NCBI GenBank assembly: GCA_964592375.1 | Contig: CAZQDP010000049.1 | Location: 1 to 18,615, forward strand | Reading direction: 5' to 3' | DNA: 18,615 nt | Source: CAZQDP01 sp964592375 | Lineage (GTDB): Bacteria > Bacillota > Clostridia > RUG12999 | Shown: positions 13,525 through 18,615 of the stretch, one piece after another | How the letters are laid out: every line of letters starts with the position of its first letter | Numbering within the stretch: the stretch's first letter is position 1 | The notes under the pieces: generated by a model | Databases searched by the model: none | Told to the model about the DNA's origin: nothing | What the model saw: the letters and a program-made list of their open reading frames with translations, nothing else | Position numbers and translations under genes: made by a program

Positions 13525-13766
13525 GGCGCTGATGGCAAAACCATCAGCGCCCTTTATGTTATACTACGTTATCACATACTATTGCGCATATGTATGATAT
13601 GGCGTATTATACTCAGTATTTTGCAAAAATGTAATTTGGTATGGCTACCAAATGATTGCAGTATATTTGATTTTGGCGAAAGCCTTTGTGACCATACTGC
13701 AATTGATAGAATAAAAGACAATGGCGTCTGAGTTATGCTTAATGCATATATTCAGATGCCATTTGT
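13525..13766 (+). ncRNA. Multi-hairpin structured 5' leader of amtB-1, candidate cis-regulatory RNA
   Basis: Five helices occur in order. H1: a perfect 11-bp stem GGCGCTGATGG/CCATCAGCGCC (13525-13551) with loop CAAAA, beginning within about 10 bases of the predicted transcription start. H2: CATAT/ATATG, extending with a bulge through about 13587-13613. H3: a perfect 8-bp stem ATTTGGTA/TACCAAAT (13634-13653) with tetraloop TGGC. H4: a perfect 10-bp stem ATTGCAGTAT/ATACTGCAAT (13655-13664/13694-13703) enclosing GGC-GAAA-GCC, a GNRA tetraloop. H5: a 12-bp stem with one G-U pair (13720-13731/13752-13763) enclosing TATGC/GCATA. H5 ends 5 bases before the AGGAGG RBS (13772-13777). It matches no riboswitch consensus I know, nor the hexaloop pair bound by ANTAR antiterminators. 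That it is a functional RNA is inference. Confidence 0.55.
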
Positions 13767-13784
13767 TACGTAGGAGGTAATGAA

Positions 13785-15029
13785 ATGAGTTCAAGTATTA
13801 ATTTTGCAGACGTTTCCTTTGTTTTTTTGGGTACGGTGTTGGTGATGCTCATGACGCCGGGACTTGCACTTTTTTATGGCGGTATGGTGAGAAGTAAAAA
13901 CGTACTTAGCACGACGATGCACAGCTATAGTGTGATGTTTATTGTTTCGTTGCAGTGGATACTGATTGGTTACTCGCTTGCATTTGGCACAAGTGTTGTT
14001 GGCTTTATTGGTGATTTGCGCTATATGTTTTTAAATGGCGTAGGAATGGACCCCAATCCGGTGTATGCCGCAACCATTCCGCAGAATTTATTTATGATGT
14101 TCCAAATGATGTTTGCCATCATCACACCGGCGCTAATCTCGGGAGCATTTGCAGAAAGAATAAAATTTTCTTCCTTTTTGGTGTTCATTGTCCTCTGGAT
14201 ATTCCTCGTCTATGATCCGGTTGCAAACTGGGTATGGGGCGATGGCGGTTGGCTTAAAAAATTAGGAGCACTAGATTTTGCAGGCGGGAACGTTGTGCAT
14301 ATTACATCGGGTGTATCCGGCCTTGTTATTGCTTTGTTTCTTGGCAAACGTAAAAACGTCGGCAGAATTGCACCTCATCAAATTCCAATGACTGTCTTGG
14401 GAGCAGGGATTTTGTGGTTCGGTTGGTTCGGTTTTAACGCTTGCAGTGCGCTGACCTTAACTGATGGGGTTGGAATGATTGCTTTTATCACAACAAACAC
14501 AGCAGCAGCGGCCGCAGCCATTGCGTGGATTACTTGTGAGTGGTTTAAAACCGGAAAACCAACAATGCTTGGCGCTGCATCCGGTTTGGTAGCAGGACTT
14601 GTATCCATTACACCCGGAGCAGGCTTTGTAAGCCCAATGTCCGCATTGCTTATCGGTCTTGCGGGAGGTGCGATTTGCTACTTTGGCGTTACAAGCTTGA
14701 AGCGTAAATTTGGATATGATGATGCCTTAGATGCGTTCGGATGCCATGGTATTGGCGGCACATGGGGTGGCATTGCAACAGGACTATTTGCGGATAAATC
14801 CATTAACGCCTTGGTTGGCTCGAACGGGTTTTTCTTCGGCGGCGATCTTCTTGGTAAGCAGTTTATTGCAATTGGAGCTACGTATGCTTACGTGATTATC
14901 GTGACTACCATTATTCTTATTATTGTTAAGAAAATGATGGGGCTGCGTTCAAAGGAAGAGGACGAAGATGTTGGACTTGATCTCTCCTATCATGGTGAAA
15001 AAGCATATCGGGAAGAAGCAGTGATATAA
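13785..15029 (+). CDS. amtB: Ammonium transporter AmtB-1, canonical twin-histidine pore
   Basis: A membrane ammonium channel of the Amt/Mep/Rh family, 414 aa with about 11 helices, normally trimeric. It has no cleavable signal peptide: it begins MSSSINFADVSFVFLGTVLV, then the first-helix motif PGLALFYGGMVRSKN. Pore features are FQMMFAIITPALISGAFAER (gate Phe), LDFAGGNVVHITSG with the conserved Asp and first pore His (H172), WFGWFGFNACSA, and the second pore His (H321) in FGCHGIGGTWGG. The C-terminal tail (GLDLSYHGEKAYREEAVI) is the cytosolic segment that couples to PII. RBS AGGAGG is 7 bases upstream. glnK follows 51 bases downstream and is surely cotranscribed. Expression is likely modulated through the long structured leader. 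Confidence 0.95.
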   Translation: MSSSINFADVSFVFLGTVLVMLMTPGLALFYGGMVRSKNVLSTTMHSYSVMFIVSLQWILIGYSLAFGTSVVGFIGDLRYMFLNGVGMDPNPVYAATIPQNLFMMFQMMFAIITPALISGAFAERIKFSSFLVFIVLWIFLVYDPVANWVWGDGGWLKKLGALDFAGGNVVHITSGVSGLVIALFLGKRKNVGRIAPHQIPMTVLGAGILWFGWFGFNACSALTLTDGVGMIAFITTNTAAAAAAIAWITCEWFKTGKPTMLGAASGLVAGLVSITPGAGFVSPMSALLIGLAGGAICYFGVTSLKRKFGYDDALDAFGCHGIGGTWGGIATGLFADKSINALVGSNGFFFGGDLLGKQFIAIGATYAYVIIVTTIILIIVKKMMGLRSKEEDEDVGLDLSYHGEKAYREEAVI

Positions 15030-15080
15030 TATATGTATGCCACAAGCGCATAGTTACAAGCATATAAAAGGAGGATAAAT

Positions 15081-15440
15081 ATGGAAAAGACAATCTCGAA
15101 GATTGATATCATTACGCGTCCTAATAAATTTGATGAATTAAAGGCGGCTCTGTCGAATATTGGGATTACCGGCATGACGGTCAGCCAAGTGTTAGGATGC
15201 GGCATGCAAAAAGGTGCTACGGAATTCTATCGCGGAACACAGTTAGATATGAATCTTTTGCCAAAGATTCGCATTGAAATTGTTGTATGTGAGGTGCCGG
15301 TAAAAGTGGTAATCGATACAGCAAAAAAGGTACTATATACGGGCAAAATAGGCGATGGTAAAATTTTTGTCTATCCGGTAAGCAATGTATATCGGGTTAG
15401 GACAGATGAAGAGGGATGGGACGCGTTGCAGGATAAATAA
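15081..15440 (+). CDS. glnK: PII signal protein GlnK-1, lacking the uridylylation tyrosine
   Basis: A trimeric cytoplasmic PII protein, 119 aa. It senses ATP/ADP and 2-oxoglutarate and blocks its partner AmtB through the T-loop. The T-loop is GCGMQKGATEFYRGTQLDMN (39-58). Q43 (E. coli Gln39, a 2-oxoglutarate/Mg-ATP ligand) and Y50 (E. coli Tyr46) are kept, but the position of Tyr51, the uridylylation site, is Leu55. The B-loop TGKIGDGKIFV and the C-loop YRVRTDEEGW are normal. It should therefore work through ligand binding alone. RBS AAGGAGG is 6 bases before the ATG. It is the second gene of amtB-1/glnK-1 and is followed by a strong terminator. Confidence 0.95.
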   Translation: MEKTISKIDIITRPNKFDELKAALSNIGITGMTVSQVLGCGMQKGATEFYRGTQLDMNLLPKIRIEIVVCEVPVKVVIDTAKKVLYTGKIGDGKIFVYPVSNVYRVRTDEEGWDALQDK

Positions 15441-15530
15441 TATGAGTTGATATATTTATTCACGTACACGAAACGAAAGGCAGATGGCATTTATCGCCAA
15501 TAAAACGCCAATTTTACCAGTTTTGAAGTA

Positions 15531-15592
15531 AAAAAAGAAAGAATGCTCATTGAAGGAGATGCTTCCTTTACATGGGCGTTCTTTTTTCTTTA
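15531..15592 (+). terminator. Terminator of the first amtB-glnK operon
   Basis: AGAATGCTCAT on the left (15540-15550) pairs with ATGGGCGTTCT (15572-15582) with two G-U pairs. An inner AAGGA/TCCTT helix lies inside it, and TTTTT-C-TTT follows. The A-rich left flank can lengthen the stem. Confidence 0.8.
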
Positions 15593-15654
15593 TGTGCTTT
15601 AAGCCATGAGCGGATGCATATAAACCATATCATTCGCAATGAAAATATATTTGT

Positions 15655-15725
15655 AAGGTTTGCAACCTTGTGAGTGTTAAAAATAAAAAATATGACAAAC
15701 TTTTTGTGCAAGAGACACAAAGTTT
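15655..15725 (+). promoter_or_regulatory. Two dyads upstream of the amtB-2 promoter
   Basis: AAGGTT-TGC-AACCTT (15655-15669) is a perfect 6-bp inverted repeat. AAACTTT..GTG/CAC..AAAGTTT (15697-15725) is a longer dyad with a two-base bulge, ending 11 bases before the -35 box. The placement suits activator or regulator binding. No gene lies between 15441 and 15937; besides the terminator, these dyads, the promoter and the leader hairpins I see nothing else there. Confidence 0.4.
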
Positions 15726-15736
15726 AGAATTAATAA

Positions 15737-15765
15737 TTGACAATATAGCGGTTGTATGATATTAT
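15737..15765 (+). promoter_or_regulatory. Consensus sigma-A promoter of the second amtB-glnK operon
   Basis: A perfect TTGACA (15737-15742), a 17-base spacer and TATTAT (15760-15765). It predicts a start near 15772 and a ~165-base leader. Confidence 0.8.
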
Positions 15766-15783
15766 TTTTTGGAAAACGACTTG

Positions 15784-15843
15784 CAAAGTGGAACACCTGC
15801 AAATTGACTGTTTCACTTTGATGGGATCATTATCCACAATGAT
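15784..15843 (+). promoter_or_regulatory. Two consecutive hairpins in the amtB-2 leader
   Basis: CAAAGTGGAAC (15784-15794) pairs with GTTTCACTTTG (15810-15820), 11 bp with one G-U. Five bases later, ATCATT (15826-15831) pairs with AATGAT (15838-15843) around a six-base loop ATCCAC. The loop begins with A but its fourth base is C, so it does not fit the ANTAR hexaloop rule (A1, G4). The rest of the leader to 15937 shows no strong structure. Confidence 0.4.
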
Positions 15844-15937
15844 GTGTATTGTAATTTGGGTTTTTATCAGTTTCTTTTCAGATAATGGGGTCTGTTTTTT
15901 ATGCAAAGCATTATCAAATGATTTAGGAGAGATGACG

Positions 15938-17296
15938 ATGAACCTGAAAATACCGTATGCAAAGAGAATTCTTATTCTCGTAGTATCCCTTGTGCTCTTA
16001 TCTGCCACCGCTTTTGCCGAGGAAGTAAACAAAATTGACACGGGGGACACCGCGTTTGTTTTTCTATGTGCAGCACTCGTTATGTTTATGTTGCCCGGTC
16101 TCTATTTATTATATGCCGGCATGGTGCGCTCAAAAAATGTACTTAATATCATTATGCAATCCTTCATTGTACTGGCCATTGTATCGGTGCAGTGGGTATT
16201 GTTTGGATACACATTGGCATTTGGGCCGGATATCGGAGGCGTTATCGGTTCGCTAAAATGGATGGGGTTACATGGCGTTGGACTACTCATCAATCCCGAT
16301 TATGCGGCCACAATACCGCATCAGGCGTTTATCATATTTCAAATGATGTTCGCCATCATTACCGTGGCATTGATTTCAGGCTCTGTTGCGGAAAGAATGA
16401 GATTCAGCGCATTTTTTATATTTGCTTGTTTGTGGACAACACTGATATACGACCCGCTTGCACACTGGGTATGGGGCAGTGGCGGTTGGCTCGCAAAGCT
16501 TGGAGTATTAGATTTTTCGGGTGGATTTGCGGTTGAAATATGCTCCGGTGTTGCAGGGCTTGTGATGTGCCTCGTTATCGGCAAACGCAAAGGATATGGA
16601 AAAGTTGCATTTCTGCCTCACAATTTGGTGCTAACTGTTTTGGGAGTGGGCATTTTATGGTTTGGGTGGTTTGGGTTTAATGCAGGCAGTGCGCTATCTG
16701 CAAACGCAACGGCTGTCAATGCCTTTCTCACAACCAACACGGCAGCCGGTATGGCAACGCTTTCCTGGGTGCTCATTGAATGGGTTGTGCAAAAGAAACC
16801 CACTTTGCTAGGTGCTGCCAGCGGAAGCCTTGCGGGGCTTGTGGCAATCACTCCTGCTTGTGGATATGTGGAGCCGCTGGGGTCCTTGGCAATCGGAGCT
16901 GTTGCAGGCGTTATATCGTATTATGGAATTGCTGCTTTAAAGAAAAAGCTGAAATATGATGATACACTGGATGTATTTGGTATACATGGGCTAAGTGGAA
17001 CTTGGGGGTGCATTGCAATCGGTCTGTTTGCGACCACGAAGGTAAATCCAAAGGGAGCGGATGGTTTGTTTTATGGCAATGCCGATCAACTATTTATTCA
17101 ACTCACAGGAGTTATAGCAACTTATATTTTTGTAGGTGTTGGCACATATTTATTATTAAAGCTTGTTGGATTATTTACTTCTCTACGTGTTTCCGAGGAG
17201 CAAGAAGATGATGGTATGGACATTTCAGAACTGGGTGAAAATGCATATAACGATACAGAAGGCGGCATGATCGGGACCCTTGTTAGCAAGAAATGA
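15938..17296 (+). CDS. amtB: Ammonium transporter AmtB-2 with signal peptide and pore His-to-Glu substitution
   Basis: A second Amt/Mep/Rh ammonium transporter, 452 aa as precursor. Unlike AmtB-1 it has a signal peptide, MNLKIPYAKRILILVVSLVLLSATAFA, with likely cleavage before EEV, as in E. coli AmtB. First-helix motif: PGLYLLYAGMVRSKN. Gate segment: FQMMFAIITVALISGSVAER. The pore segment reads LDFSGGFAVEICSGVAG. The Asp (D192) is kept, but the first pore histidine is Glu (E200), exactly eight residues after the Asp as in E. coli D160/H168. The second His is kept (H350 in FGIHGLSGTWG). The tail SLRVSEEQEDDGMDISELGENAY has Leu where AmtB-1 has His. Start ATG 15938: AGGAGA is 7 bases upstream, while ATG 15932 is 1 base from it. 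The long frame from 15752 overlaps the promoter and is rejected. Confidence 0.94.
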   Translation: MNLKIPYAKRILILVVSLVLLSATAFAEEVNKIDTGDTAFVFLCAALVMFMLPGLYLLYAGMVRSKNVLNIIMQSFIVLAIVSVQWVLFGYTLAFGPDIGGVIGSLKWMGLHGVGLLINPDYAATIPHQAFIIFQMMFAIITVALISGSVAERMRFSAFFIFACLWTTLIYDPLAHWVWGSGGWLAKLGVLDFSGGFAVEICSGVAGLVMCLVIGKRKGYGKVAFLPHNLVLTVLGVGILWFGWFGFNAGSALSANATAVNAFLTTNTAAGMATLSWVLIEWVVQKKPTLLGAASGSLAGLVAITPACGYVEPLGSLAIGAVAGVISYYGIAALKKKLKYDDTLDVFGIHGLSGTWGCIAIGLFATTKVNPKGADGLFYGNADQLFIQLTGVIATYIFVGVGTYLLLKLVGLFTSLRVSEEQEDDGMDISELGENAYNDTEGGMIGTLVSKK

Positions 17297-17380
17297 TGCA
17301 GGGCATTTGCCACGTCATTAGCATTACTGCCGCTTGTATAATCATATGATATAAAATGATGAATATATGGGGTGTGTATG

Positions 17381-17719
17381 ATGAAAAAAGTAGAAGTGAT
17401 TGTTAATCCATTGAAAATGGACGATTTGAAGGAAGCATTAATTAGTTTTGGCGTAAATGGAATGACGATTTATAACGTGAACGGTTGCGGCATGCAAAAG
17501 GGACATACAGAGGTGTATAGAGGAGAAATATTTCGCGTTAATCTGCTCCATAAAATCAAGTTTGAATTGGTTATAAAGGACGAGCTACTTGAGGATATCT
17601 TAGCACTCATCGAGAAGACGGTACGAACCGGTAAGGTAGGCGACGGAAAAATATTTGTTACCAATATAGAAACTGCTATTCGTATCCGTACCGGCGAGAG
17701 AGGCAATGTGGTACTGTGA
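17381..17719 (+). CDS. glnK: PII signal protein GlnK-2, Phe at the uridylylation position
   Basis: A 112-aa PII protein, in register with E. coli GlnB. The T-loop is GCGMQKGHTEVYRGEIFRVN (35-54): Gln39 and Tyr46 are kept, but residue 51 is Phe instead of Tyr, so it cannot be uridylylated there. The B-loop TGKVGDGKIFV and C-loop IRIRTGERG are normal. It is the partner of AmtB-2, 84 bases downstream and presumably cotranscribed. Start: GGGGTG (17369-17374) is 6 bases before ATG 17381, which gives the standard MKKVEVIVNPLKMDDLKEAL N-terminus. The GTG at 17372 lies inside the RBS and the ATG at 17378 is only 3 bases away. GlnK-1 and GlnK-2 are clearly diverged (for example LLPKIRIEIVV versus LLHKIKFELVI), so this is an old duplication. 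Confidence 0.94.
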   Translation: MKKVEVIVNPLKMDDLKEALISFGVNGMTIYNVNGCGMQKGHTEVYRGEIFRVNLLHKIKFELVIKDELLEDILALIEKTVRTGKVGDGKIFVTNIETAIRIRTGERGNVVL

Positions 17720-17733
17720 TAAGTGTAGCCATA

Positions 17734-17820
17734 GCATGCCAAGGAGCATCACCTCAAAAGGGTATCTGTAGCAGAGTGTTTATGAACACATCCGTGCGAA
17801 GAGGTCACCTTGGATAATGC
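17734..17820 (+). ncRNA. Nested-stem structured RNA candidate downstream of glnK-2
   Basis: The outer helix is GCAT (17734-17737) plus CCAAGG (17739-17744), pairing with CCTTGG (17808-17813) plus ATGC (17817-17820). Inside it ACCTC (17751-17755) pairs with GAGGT (17801-17805). Within that are two small hairpins, TCTG-TAG-CAGA and GTGTT-TATG-AACAC (17776-17789). It is followed by an unstructured stretch with the motif GCAAAAGGGCGAAAGACTGC, then a strong terminator at 17882-17909. The sequence could be a 3'-UTR-derived small RNA or a terminated leader element. I know no family that matches, and no promoter was seen directly before it. Confidence 0.4.
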
Positions 17821-17881
17821 AAAAGGGCGAAAGACTGCAACAAGGCATTTGGATTGTCGAAAAAACAAAAGAATTTTTAGG

Positions 17882-17912
17882 AAACAGAGGCGCTCATCGC
17901 CTCTGTTTTCAT
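17882..17912 (+). terminator. Strong terminator of the second amtB-glnK operon
   Basis: AAACAGAGGCG (17882-17892) and CGCCTCTGTTT (17898-17908) form a perfect 11-bp stem with loop CTCAT, followed by a short U-tract. It is 160 bases beyond the glnK-2 stop, so the structured RNA candidate would be part of that transcript. Confidence 0.85.
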
Positions 17913-17918
17913 TATGCA

Positions 17919-17969
17919 TAATCCACTTAAGGATTATTTAAAAATTCAAAAAAATCCTATTCCACTTAA
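17919..17969 (+). repeat. Dyad and direct repeat upstream of the last gene's promoter
   Basis: ATAATCC (17919-17925) and GGATTAT (17931-17937) are perfect 7-bp inverted arms. Overlapping this, TCCACTTAA occurs at 17922-17930 and again at 17961-17969, 16 bases before the -35 box. This could be a regulator site for the secreted metallopeptidase-like gene. Confidence 0.35.
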
Positions 17970-17984
17970 ATAAATTTTTTCAAA

Positions 17985-18013
17985 TTGTGCTTACATTCCT
18001 AATTTATTATGAT
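17985..18013 (+). promoter_or_regulatory. Sigma-A-type promoter of the last gene
   Basis: TTGTGC (17985-17990), a 17-base spacer and TATGAT (18008-18013). It predicts a start near 18020 and an ~80-base leader with no obvious terminator. Confidence 0.6.
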
Positions 18014-18099
18014 AGAATTGCAATAAAGACATCGAACTTCACTGGGCAATTTGAAGATAGCAGCAACTGATAATAACGAATGAGAAAGAAGGGGTTATA

Positions 18100-18615
18100 G
18101 TGAAAAGATTTTTATCTTTGGCATTGACAATTATCTTTCTGTGTATGACTGCAATGATACCGGTAAATGCTGTAGGCACAATGAAAGAGGAAGCCAAAAA
18201 ATTAGTCGAAGATTATATTGACAAATATCAAAGTTATGAATTCGGCAAGGTAGTTTCCATTGGGGACAAAACCACTTTTTCAAATGCGATAGACAAAATT
18301 GATGTAGTATATGACACAAGCATCAAGGCAAATGCTCAATATTGTCCTGAGAAGCGATTGGATGTAGCTGGTCTTACTTTTTCTTCAGCAACAATTAAAA
18401 TAAAAGCAGATTTAACAAAAGGTGAAGGCGGGGCAACAATTGATAATACGATTTGGCACGAAACGATTCATGCCATAGAGGATAATAATGGTGATTTTGA
18501 TGTGGAGGGGAAGTCTGGCAATCGTGACTATGATGAAAGAAACATTGAGTATATGGAAGTAGTTGTGAGATCACTTGATAAGTTAAGAGAGGTGGAAGGC
18601 TACGCAAAGAAAGGC
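18100..18615 (+). CDS. Secreted HExxH putative zinc metallopeptidase, N-terminal part (runs off the window)
   Basis: An open frame of 172 codons from GTG 18100 with no stop before the window end, so the gene is partial at its 3' side. Residues 1-24 are a clear signal peptide (MKRFLSLALTIIFLCMTAMI then PVNA). Around residue 120 is TIWHETIHAIED, an HExxH zinc-binding and catalytic motif. NIEYMEVVVRSL about 28 residues later may supply a glutamate as third ligand, as in gluzincins, but that is inference. Preceding residues (VVYDTSIKANAQYCPEKR) match nothing I recognise. The RBS AAGGGG is 5 bases before GTG, and a promoter lies 90 bases upstream. I cannot place it in a named peptidase family. It could also be a catalytically inactive surface protein. 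Confidence 0.75.
   Translation, partial: MKRFLSLALTIIFLCMTAMIPVNAVGTMKEEAKKLVEDYIDKYQSYEFGKVVSIGDKTTFSNAIDKIDVVYDTSIKANAQYCPEKRLDVAGLTFSSATIKIKADLTKGEGGATIDNTIWHETIHAIEDNNGDFDVEGKSGNRDYDERNIEYMEVVVRSLDKLREVEGYAKKG

Noticed and set aside
13525..13551. H1 of the amtB-1 leader as the rsgA terminator
   Set aside because: A good promoter (13482-13510) lies between rsgA and H1, and the base run after it (CTTTATG) is a poor U-tract. A weak attenuator role is not excluded.
13501..13731. 76-codon open frame between rsgA and amtB-1
   Set aside because: It starts at a GTG inside the amtB promoter region, has no RBS, and covers the perfect stems of the leader; composition is not protein-like.
15826..15843. 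ANTAR antiterminator target in the amtB-2 leader
   Set aside because: Clostridial nitrogen genes can be ANTAR-controlled, but the hexaloop ATCCAC lacks G at position 4 and no second qualifying hexaloop sits next to it.
15752..15937. N-terminal extension of AmtB-2 in the same frame
   Set aside because: It begins upstream of the -10 box of the consensus promoter at 15737-15765, lacks an RBS, and would bury the clear signal peptide that starts at 15938.

Overview
The window looks like chromosomal DNA from a low-to-medium G+C, endospore-forming member of the Clostridia (Bacillota). Reasons: a complete gerK-type spore germinant-receptor operon, strong AGGAGG-type ribosome binding sites, consensus sigma-A promoters, stalk-domain (copper amine oxidase N-terminal-like) secreted proteins, and PII proteins of the GCGMQKG type. 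No insertion sequence, phage gene, tRNA, rRNA or CRISPR array was seen.

Layout. (1) 1-770: an orphan acidic hypothetical protein with a palindrome and a hairpin upstream and a good terminator downstream. (2) 770-1937: a gene graveyard. It keeps the last ~28 codons of a yebC-type regulator (with a promoter and terminator-like hairpin still around it) and, on the minus strand, the last ~154 codons of a uroporphyrinogen-decarboxylase-like protein. (3) 1938-2801: an XRE regulator overlapping a small protein with the same C-terminal motif. (4) 2860-5586, minus strand: cysK with a textbook promoter and operator-like dyad, and a large polytopic membrane protein that may be a GT-C-fold enzyme. (5) 5718-9740: gerKA-gerKC-small 2-TM protein-gerKB. 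(6) 9970-12100: a GNAT acetyltransferase and a secreted stalk-domain protein. (7) 12110-13427: a leader with a promoter, a palindrome, an 18-codon ORF and competing hairpins, then rsgA, the ribosome-assembly GTPase. (8) 13482-17912: two consecutive amtB-glnK units, each with its own consensus promoter and structured 5' leader. (9) 17985-18615: the start of a secreted HExxH putative metallopeptidase that runs off the window.

How the genes work together. The strongest functional block is nitrogen sensing and uptake: two ammonium transporters, each paired with its own PII protein. The two pairs differ. AmtB-1 has no signal peptide and keeps both pore histidines. AmtB-2 has a signal peptide and carries Glu in place of the first pore histidine. 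Neither PII protein has the Tyr51 used for uridylylation. The second block is germination: A, C and B receptor subunits plus a small two-helix subunit, in the A-C-B order of Bacillus subtilis gerK. The C subunit seems to lack a lipobox cysteine.

The most novel-looking signals are RNA-level: the ~265-nt multi-hairpin leader of amtB-1, the translated-hairpin leader of rsgA, and a nested-stem RNA candidate after the second glnK. All are read by eye and need folding and comparative tests.
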